This document shows positions 1 to 5,923 of a DNA stretch of 5,923 nt, in pieces. This stretch comes from Oscillibacter sp. (GTDB taxonomy: Bacteria > Bacillota > Clostridia > Oscillospirales > Oscillospiraceae), in the NCBI GenBank assembly GCA_020025415.1, contig JAHHSB010000085.1, positions 1 through 5,923 on the forward strand, read 5' to 3'. Under the pieces are notes generated by a model. It was not told the origin of the DNA, ran no database searches, and saw only the letters and a program-made list of their open reading frames with translations. A program made the translations under genes and the position numbers. Positions within the stretch are counted from its first letter, which is position 1; the number at the start of each line of letters is the position of its first letter.

Positions 1-645
1 AGCCCGGCGGAAGGCGCTGATAAACAGCGGAACCAGCAGCGGGATCATGGCCCGGGCCTTATGCAGCAGGCTGCCGCTTTCAAAGTCCGCACCCCGGGCC
101 TTTTGGGCGGACATGATCTTATCCGTCTCCTCGATCAGGGTGGGGATAAAGCGCAGGGCGATAGCCATGATCATGGCCAGCTCATGCACCGGCACATGGA
201 TCTTGTTCAGGGGGCTGAGCATCCGCTCCAGTCCGTCGGTCAAGCGGATGGGGCTGGTGGTATAGGTCAAAAGGAACGTACCGGTAATGAGCAGCATGAT
301 CCGCAGGACCATGAATACCGCCGCCTGCAGGCCCTGTTTGCTGATGTGGATAATCCAAAAGTCAAACAGAGGCTCTCCCTTGGTAAAAAGCAGGTTCAAA
401 AGGGCGGTAAAGACAATGATGATCAGCACCGGCCGCAATCCCCGCAGCAGCGCCCGGGCGCCCACCCGGGAGATCCCGGCACACAGGGCCAAAACCAGAA
501 TTACCGCAGCGTAGGATACCACAAACTCGGCAGAAAACAGCGCCGCGATATACAAAATGACCAACAGGATCTTGGTCCGTGGGTCCAAGCGATGGGCCAC
601 CGTATTTCCTGGGAAATACTGGCCCAGGGTAATGTCCTTCAGCAT
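1..645 (-). CDS. ecfT: EcfT, transmembrane scaffold of an energy-coupling factor transporter (3' end outside window)
   Basis: Membrane subunit that joins the EcfA1/EcfA2 ATPases to a substrate-binding S component and transmits ATP-driven movement. The frame is open from ATG at 645 to base 1, giving 215 residues; the usual length is about 265, so roughly 50 are missing. Visible family marks are the N-terminal GQYFPGNTVAHRLDPRTK (residues 8-25), hydrophobic segments at about 26-58 (probably two helices), 73-88 and 106-128, the YTTSPIRLTDGLE stretch (128-140), and LRFIPTLIEE followed by AQKARGADF. The latter holds the first Ala-Arg-Gly coupling motif (183-185) that contacts an ATPase groove. The second such motif would lie just past the final FRRA, off the window. 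The start overlaps the ecfA2 stop by 7 bases (ATGCTGA), with GGGAGGGG at 650-657 as ribosome binding site. Identification rests on these motifs and on the adjacent ATPases. Confidence 0.95.
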   Translation of the reverse strand, partial: MLKDITLGQYFPGNTVAHRLDPRTKILLVILYIAALFSAEFVVSYAAVILVLALCAGISRVGARALLRGLRPVLIIIVFTALLNLLFTKGEPLFDFWIIHISKQGLQAAVFMVLRIMLLITGTFLLTYTTSPIRLTDGLERMLSPLNKIHVPVHELAMIMAIALRFIPTLIEETDKIMSAQKARGADFESGSLLHKARAMIPLLVPLFISAFRRA

Positions 646-1505
646 GAGGCCCCTCCCTTCCGGAGGTCCAGCAGCTGGCGCTGCAGGTCCTCTACGGTGT
701 AGACCGCCGGGTCGATGGGCAGCCCCTTGTCATGGAGCCGCCGGGCCACATGGGTGATCTGGGGCACGTCCAGCCCCGCCGCCAGCAGCTCCTCCGCCCG
801 GGCAAACACCTCTCCCGGGGTGCCGCTCATCAAAATCCTGGAGGATTTGAGCACCAGCAGCCGGTCCACACTCCGGGCGATCTCGTCCATGCTGTGGCTC
901 ACCAAGATAACGGTGCCGCCCCGGTTGCGGTGATAGTCCCGGATATTGGCCAGCAGATTCTCCCGGCCCGCCGGGTCCAGCCCGGCGGTGGGCTCGTCCA
1001 GCACCAGGATCCGGGGCCGCATGGCCAGCACCCCCGCCAGGGCCACCCGGCGCTTTTGGCCGCCGGAGAGCTCAAAAGGAGACTTGTCCAGGGTCTGGCT
1101 GCTCAGTCCCACCAGCTTGGCGGCCTCCCGCACGCAGTGGTCCAGTTCCTCCCCGCTCAGGCCCATGTTGGTGGGGCCAAAGGCAATATCCTTATAAACA
1201 GTTTCCTCAAAAAGCTGATACTCCGGGTACTGGAATACCAGTCCCACCTGAAAGCGCACGTCCCGGATCTTTTTGGGCTCGGCCCAGATGTCCTTCCCCT
1301 CCAGCAAAATTCGGCCGGAGCTGGGGCGCAGCAGCCCGTTGAGATGCTGGATCAGGGTAGATTTGCCTGATCCGGTATGGCCGATCACGCCCAAAAACTC
1401 CCCATCAGCCACGGTGAAGCTCACATCCTCCACCGCACTGCGCTGGAAGGGCGTACCCACACCGTACGTATGGGTCAGATGTTCTACTTGTAAAATTGGT
1501 TTCAC
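639..1505 (-). CDS. ecfA2: EcfA2, ATP-binding subunit of the energy-coupling factor transporter
   Basis: Cytoplasmic ABC ATPase that pairs with EcfA1 and drives EcfT and an S component; 288 residues, normal for the family. In order: Walker A GHTGSGKST (42-50), Q-loop in FQYPEYQLFEETV (Q92), signature LSGGQ (146-150), Walker B ILVLDE with catalytic Glu171, D-loop GLD (175-177) and switch His204 in VSHSM. The FQYPExQLFEETV form of the Q-loop is typical of EcfA2 and separates it from EcfA1. The start chosen is GTG at 1505, which overlaps the ecfA1 stop by four bases (GTGA) and begins the conserved sequence KPILQVEHLTHTYG. The frame stays open well upstream to about 1883, but that part is a shadow of ecfA1. 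The ribosome binding site AGAGGG (1509-1514) sits rather close to the start, so translation probably depends on coupling to ecfA1. Confidence 0.95.
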   Translation of the reverse strand: MKPILQVEHLTHTYGVGTPFQRSAVEDVSFTVADGEFLGVIGHTGSGKSTLIQHLNGLLRPSSGRILLEGKDIWAEPKKIRDVRFQVGLVFQYPEYQLFEETVYKDIAFGPTNMGLSGEELDHCVREAAKLVGLSSQTLDKSPFELSGGQKRRVALAGVLAMRPRILVLDEPTAGLDPAGRENLLANIRDYHRNRGGTVILVSHSMDEIARSVDRLLVLKSSRILMSGTPGEVFARAEELLAAGLDVPQITHVARRLHDKGLPIDPAVYTVEDLQRQLLDLRKGGASC

Positions 1506-2374
1506 TGGCCCTCTGTCCCTTTCGATGATGATGTCATGGCCGCCGCCACCGCGTCGGCACACTCCTCCACGCTCAGCGCGTCCAGGGGGAGGTCCATCCC
1601 CTCCTGACGCAGGCCGTAGAGCAGGCTCACCGTGTCCGGCACTGTCAGCCCCATGGACCAGAGCTTCTCCGGCTGGGAGAAGATCTCCCGGGGCGTACCG
1701 TCCATTACCGGCCGGCCTTCGTCCATGACAATCACCCGGTCGGCCCCCTCCGCCTCGTTCATGTGGTGGGTGATGAGCACCACCGTGATGCCCTTTTCCC
1801 GGTTGAGTCGGTGCACGGTGCTCAGCACCTCCGCCCGGCCCACCGGGTCCAGCATGGCCGTGGCCTCGTCCAGCACGATGCACGCCGGCTCCATGGCGAT
1901 GACTCCGGCGATTGCGATGCGCTGCTTTTGGCCGCCGGAGAGCAAATGAGGCGCGTGCTGAACAAACTGGCTCATGCCCACCGCCGCCAGGGCGTCATCC
2001 ACTCGGCGGCGGATCTCCTCCGACGGGACGCCCAGGTTCTCCGGAGCAAATGCCACGTCCTCTTCCACCACGTTGGCCACGATCTGGTTGTCCGGGTTCT
2101 GGAACACCATACGCACCCGGCGGCGAATCTCCAGCAGCAGTTCCTCATCTCGGGTGTCCATGCCATCCACCAGCACCTGGCCTCCGGATGGAAGCAAAAT
2201 GGCGTTCATGGATTTGGCTAGGGTGGATTTCCCGGAGCCGTTATGCCCCAGTACCACCACGAAACTCCCCCGCTCAATGGAGAGGGTAACCCCCCGCAGA
2301 GCCTGGGTCTCAGGCTCCCCCGCCCGGGCGGGATAGGCAAAGCACAGCGCCCGGGTCTCGATCATATTTGACAT
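1502..2374 (-). CDS. ecfA1: EcfA1, ATP-binding subunit of the energy-coupling factor transporter
   Basis: Cytoplasmic ABC ATPase, first of the EcfA1-EcfA2 pair that powers uptake of vitamins or metal ions through a shared EcfT; 290 residues, a normal length. Motifs: Walker A GHNGSGKST (43-51), Q-loop in FQNPDNQIV (Q92), signature LSGGQ (145-149), Walker B CIVLDE with catalytic Glu170, the EcfA1-type D-loop ATAMLDP (171-177) and switch His203 in THHM. All catalytic residues are intact. The FQNPDNQ Q-loop and the DEATAMLDP string are what one expects of EcfA1 rather than EcfA2. The ATG at 2374 has GGAAGG at 2381-2386, six bases away; an in-frame ATG three codons later is a less likely start. 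The methyltransferase gene ends 24 bases upstream and no terminator lies between, so both should share the promoter near 3304-3332. The C-terminal tail after about residue 278 is Ser- and Thr-rich. Confidence 0.95.
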   Translation of the reverse strand: MSNMIETRALCFAYPARAGEPETQALRGVTLSIERGSFVVVLGHNGSGKSTLAKSMNAILLPSGGQVLVDGMDTRDEELLLEIRRRVRMVFQNPDNQIVANVVEEDVAFAPENLGVPSEEIRRRVDDALAAVGMSQFVQHAPHLLSGGQKQRIAIAGVIAMEPACIVLDEATAMLDPVGRAEVLSTVHRLNREKGITVVLITHHMNEAEGADRVIVMDEGRPVMDGTPREIFSQPEKLWSMGLTVPDTVSLLYGLRQEGMDLPLDALSVEECADAVAAAMTSSSKGTEGQ

Positions 2375-2398
2375 TTCTTGCCTTCCCTTCCGCCGCGC

Positions 2399-3262
2399 TT
2401 ACTCGCTGAACCACCGGCCGGTGGCGCCGCAGGGCAGGGCCAGGCCCGTCTCCGTCACGGGCAGGCCCAGCTCGCCCCAGGTGCACTTGCCGCCGAATTT
2501 TTCCATCACCAGCATATGCAGCAGGTACCCCAGCACCGAGGGGGCCAGCCCCGTGGTGTAGGAGTTGATGATCACAAACAAGGGCTTGTCCGACAGCACC
2601 CCGGCACAGAGCTTTACAAAGGGATACAGGTTCTCCTCCAGCTTCCAGACCTCGCCGCCTGGACCCCGGCCATAGCTGGGCGGGTCCATGATGATGGCGT
2701 CATAGGTCTTGCCCCGACGGATCTCCCGCTCCACGAACTTGGCGCAGTCGTCCACGATCCAGCGGATGGGCGCCTCCTCCAGCCCGGAGAGGCGGGCATT
2801 TTCCCGGGCCCAGGAGACCATGCCCCTGGCCGCGTCCACATGGCAGACGCTGGCCCCCGCCTTGGCGCAGGCCACCGTGGCTCCGCCGGTGTAGGCGAAC
2901 AGGTTTAAAACCCGGATGGGCCGCCCGGCGGAGCGGATCTTCTCCATAGCGAAATCCCAGTTCACCGCCTGCTCGGGGAAGAGGCCCGTGTGCTTGAAAT
3001 TCATGGGCTTGACCTGGAACGTCAGCTCCCCATAGCGGATCTGCCAGCTCTCCGGCAGGGCCTTTTTCTCCCAATGTCCGCCGCCGGACTGGGCGCGCAG
3101 ATACCGGCCCCCCGCCCGTTTCCAGGCCGGGTTGCGGTGGGGGCTCTCCCAGATGGCCTGGGGGTCCGGCCGGACCAGGATCTGATCCTTCCAACGCTCC
3201 AGCTTCTCTCCGCCGCCGCAGTCCAGCAGCTCATAATCCTGCCATTTATCCGCAATCCACAC
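2399..3262 (-). CDS. class I SAM-dependent methyltransferase, RlmI-like (COG1092 type) without PUA domain
   Basis: Probably an RNA methyltransferase; the target is unknown. The 287-residue product has an N-terminal beta-rich stretch (about 10-85), the family string FKHTGLFPEQAVNWDF (89-104), SAM-binding motif I VLNLFAYTGG (118-127), acidic Asp143 expected to hold the ribose, Asp171-Asp172 near the adenine, and motif IV DPPSYGRG (193-200). E. coli RlmI (23S rRNA m5C1962) is longer, carries an N-terminal PUA domain and has a catalytic Cys after motif IV. Here the equivalent stretch reads INSYTTGL (232-239) with no Cys, so m5C chemistry is doubtful. I chose GTG at 3262 because GGAGG at 3271-3275 lies eight bases upstream, whereas the earlier in-frame TTG at 3295 would fall only about two bases after the predicted transcription start. 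First gene of the operon that continues into ecfA1. The methyltransferase fold is certain; the substrate is not. Confidence 0.88.
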   Translation of the reverse strand: MWIADKWQDYELLDCGGGEKLERWKDQILVRPDPQAIWESPHRNPAWKRAGGRYLRAQSGGGHWEKKALPESWQIRYGELTFQVKPMNFKHTGLFPEQAVNWDFAMEKIRSAGRPIRVLNLFAYTGGATVACAKAGASVCHVDAARGMVSWARENARLSGLEEAPIRWIVDDCAKFVEREIRRGKTYDAIIMDPPSYGRGPGGEVWKLEENLYPFVKLCAGVLSDKPLFVIINSYTTGLAPSVLGYLLHMLVMEKFGGKCTWGELGLPVTETGLALPCGATGRWFSE

Positions 3263-3270
3263 GACTGATT

Positions 3271-3275
3271 CCTCC
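3271..3275 (-). promoter_or_regulatory. ribosome binding site that fixes the methyltransferase start
   Basis: GGAGG on the minus strand, eight bases before GTG at 3262. No comparable site precedes the alternative in-frame starts TTG 3295 or GTG 3280. The resulting leader from the predicted start point (about 3297) is roughly 35 bases. Confidence 0.8.
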
Positions 3276-3285
3276 GTCACTTCTT

Positions 3286-3311
3286 GGTATAACAAATCAA
3301 ATTATTATACC
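3286..3311. promoter_or_regulatory. inverted repeat over the -10 box and start point, candidate operator
   Basis: GGTATAA (3286-3292) and TTATACC (3305-3311) form perfect 7-bp arms around a 12-bp centre, and three further positions inside the centre also pair. The centre of symmetry (about 3298.5) falls at the predicted transcription start, and the right arm contains most of the -10 box. A dimeric repressor bound here would block RNA polymerase. Because only half of the repeat would be transcribed, it should act as DNA rather than as an RNA hairpin. I cannot assign a regulator family. The AT-rich -10 region raises the odds of a chance dyad. Confidence 0.45.
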
Positions 3312-3332
3312 GCGAAAGCCGCTGTGCGTCAA
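3304..3332 (-). promoter_or_regulatory. sigma-A promoter of the methyltransferase-ecfA1-ecfA2-ecfT operon
   Basis: On the minus strand, -35 TTGACG (3327-3332; one mismatch to TTGACA), a spacer of exactly 17 bp, and a perfect -10 TATAAT (3304-3309). A T-rich run lies just upstream of the -35 box. Transcription should start near 3297-3298. It is placed between the terminator of the preceding unit and the first gene of the next, as expected for an operon promoter. It should be strong unless repressed through the overlapping inverted repeat. Confidence 0.88.
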
Positions 3333-3347
3333 CCAAAAAGCCACCAG

Positions 3348-3359
3348 AGTCCCGGGACT
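3348..3359. repeat. 12-bp perfect palindrome upstream of the promoter
   Basis: AGTCCCGGGACT reads identically on both strands. It lies between the terminator (3368-3405) and the -35 box, centred about 56 bases before the predicted start point, where an activator might bind. It could equally be chance in GC-rich DNA. Confidence 0.3.
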
Positions 3360-3367
3360 GCAGGCAC

Positions 3368-3405
3368 AAAAAAGCGGGCCGCCCTGTGGGTCGGCCCGCT
3401 TTTTT
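3368..3405 (-). terminator. strong intrinsic terminator ending the activase/dehydratase-like operon
   Basis: The arms AAAAAAGCGGGCCG (3368-3381) and CGGCCCGCTTTTTT (3392-3405) are perfectly complementary over 14 bp with a 10-base loop. The GC-rich stem is followed by six U residues in either orientation, so it should work on both strands. Its near edge is 20 bases past the TAA of the COG3581-type gene, and it insulates that unit from the promoter at 3304-3332. Confidence 0.95.
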
Positions 3406-3425
3406 CTCTTGGGGATCTCCGGCGC

Positions 3426-4738
<1,313 letters not shown>

Positions 4739-4739
<1 letters not shown>

Positions 4740-5923
4740 CAGTTTCCTCCCTTCCCTTGCTGTTCTTCCTCCCGCTCTTCCAGAGCGGCCAGAAGGCTGC
4801 GCAGACGGATCAGCACGGCGCCCAGGTTGGTGATCTCGTCGATCTTCAGCTGGGTATAGAGCTTGCCGCCCGCCTGCAGGATCTCCCGGGTCTCATCGGT
4901 GGTGATGGCGTCCACGCCGCAGCCAAAGCTCACCAGCTGCACCAGGTCCATATCGGGCTGAGAGCAGCAGTATTTAGCGGCGGCATAGAGCCGGGAGTGA
5001 TAGGTCCACTGGTTAAGGACGGTGGTGGGGAACTTCTCAACCCGGTTGGAAATGGAGTCCTCGGTGATCACCGCCGCCCCGGCTCGGGTGATCAGCGTAT
5101 CGATGCCGTGGTTAATCTCCGGATCCACGTGATAGGGCCGGCCGGCCAACACGATGATGCGCCGTCCCTCCGCCCGGGCCTGCCGGATCACCCGCTCCCC
5201 CTCTTTGCGGATAAGGGCCATATGATTGGCGTACTCGGCATAGGCAGCGTCGGCGGCCTCCTTTACCTCCCGCCGGGAGATGCCGGGAAAGTACTTGCCC
5301 AGGATCTTGTGGATCTTGCGGACAAAGTCCTTGGGTCGGTGAAGGCCCACATAGTCGTAGATGAAGGTGGTACCCTCCAGCTCCGGGCAGTTGCCGGCGA
5401 TGACCTCGGGGTAATAGGCCACCACGGGGCAGTTATAGTTGTTCTGACCCAGCCCCTCGTCCAGGTTATAGGTCATGCAGGGGTAGAAGATGGCGTCCAG
5501 CCCCATTTTGCTCAGGGCCAGGATATGGCCGTGGGTCAGCTTGGCCGGGAAGCAGGCAGTATCCGAAGGGATGGTGCCCTGGCCGGACTGGTACAGCTCC
5601 CGGGTGGACACGGGGCTGTGATAGACCGCGAAGCCCAGCTTGGTAAAAAAGGCGTACCAGAACGGATACAGCTCCCACAGATTCAGGCACAGTGGCAGAC
5701 CGATCTTCCCCCGGCGGCCGGGCTGCGGCTTATAGCTCAAAATCAGCTTGCGCTTGAACTCGTACAGGTTCTCCCCCCCGGTCTCCGCCTTGCCGGTGAT
5801 GGGCCGGTCGCAGCGGTTGCCGCTGATAAAGACCTGCCCGTCGGAGAAGGTGTTCACCGTCAGCTGGCAGTGGTTGCCGCAGCGGTTGCAGATCTCGCTG
5901 CGGGTCTCGTGCGTAAAGTTCTC
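4739..5923 (-). CDS. acyl-CoA dehydratase activase-related protein, C-terminal part (DUF2229/COG3580-type; 5' end outside window)
   Basis: The frame is open to the right edge, so the 394 residues seen are only the C-terminal part of the protein. In related proteins one or two BcrAD/BadFG-type ATPase (activase) domains precede this region; they would lie off the window. The visible part starts with a four-Cys motif, CNRCGNHC (residues 12-19) plus NRC (Cys38), a likely metal or Fe-S site. Then comes a DUF2229-like domain from about residue 73 (IGLPLCLNLWELYPFW, ACFPAKLTHGHI, DAIFYPCMTYN) and a COG3580 block with AGRPYHVDPEINHG, ITEDSISN, FGCGVDAITTDE and KIDEITNLGAVLIRLRSL. The family is linked to activation of 2-hydroxyacyl-CoA dehydratases by ATP-driven electron transfer, but this subgroup is not characterised. 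It ends in a charged tail exactly where longer relatives continue into the COG3581 module, here a separate overlapping gene. A GTG at 5857 is an internal codon, not the start. Confidence 0.85.
4746..4750 (-). promoter_or_regulatory. ribosome binding site inside the 3' end of the upstream gene
   Basis: GGAGG within a purine-rich run (about 4745-4756), six bases before ATG 4739. It is also read as the C-terminal Gly-Lys-Gly-Gly-Asn of the upstream protein. It supports a genuine separate start for the COG3581-type gene rather than a broken fusion. Confidence 0.8.

Noticed and set aside
1506..1883. N-terminal extension of ecfA2 giving a 414-residue product
   Set aside because: The added sequence is Gly/His/Arg-rich, unrelated to ABC ATPases and is ecfA1 read in another frame. 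The GTG at 1505, overlapping the ecfA1 stop, fits the family length and motif.
3263..3295. TTG start at 3295 for the methyltransferase (298 residues)
   Set aside because: It would leave a leader of about two bases with no ribosome binding site, while GTG 3262 has GGAGG eight bases upstream.
3263..3425. Riboswitch or attenuator in front of the ECF operon
   Set aside because: The predicted leader is only about 35 bases, too short for a known vitamin riboswitch, and the one hairpin in the gap lies upstream of the promoter as the terminator of the other unit.

Overview
All genes in this window lie on the minus strand. The sequence is GC-rich, with short overlaps between genes, GTG starts and strong GGAGG-type ribosome binding sites. 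With the gene content (an ECF transporter module and 2-hydroxyacyl-CoA dehydratase activator-type proteins), this suggests an anaerobic Firmicute of class Clostridia, perhaps a high-GC Oscillospirales gut lineage. The taxonomic placement is inference; no marker gene is present.

The window holds two transcription units, described here in the direction of transcription (right to left). The first enters at the right edge. It contains the 3' part of an acyl-CoA dehydratase activase-related gene (4739-5923; four-cysteine motif followed by a DUF2229/COG3580-type domain). This is coupled through a one-base TGATG overlap to a COG3581-type partner (3426-4739). The unit ends at a strong, symmetrical intrinsic terminator (3368-3405). 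Proteins of this group are related to the ATP-dependent activases and Fe-S dehydratase components of 2-hydroxyacyl-CoA dehydratases, but their own reaction is not established.

The second unit starts at a near-consensus sigma-A promoter (-35 TTGACG at 3327-3332, 17-bp spacer, -10 TATAAT at 3304-3309). An inverted repeat, GGTATAA-N12-TTATACC (3286-3311), lies over its -10 box and predicted start point and looks like a repressor operator. The order is: a class I SAM-dependent methyltransferase of the RlmI-like group without a PUA domain (2399-3262), ecfA1 (1502-2374), ecfA2 (639-1505) and ecfT (1-645, cut by the left edge). EcfA1, EcfA2 and EcfT form the energising module of a group II energy-coupling factor transporter, which serves interchangeable vitamin- or metal-binding S components. 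No S component is encoded here. The ecfA1/ecfA2 and ecfA2/ecfT junctions overlap by 4 and 7 bases, which implies coupled translation.

I found no RNA gene, mobile element or CRISPR array, and no gene-free stretch over 300 bases. The window is mostly ordinary core metabolism and transport. The items most worth following up are the promoter-overlapping dyad, the split of the activase/dehydratase-like protein at its interdomain linker, and the pairing of an unassigned methyltransferase with the ECF module.
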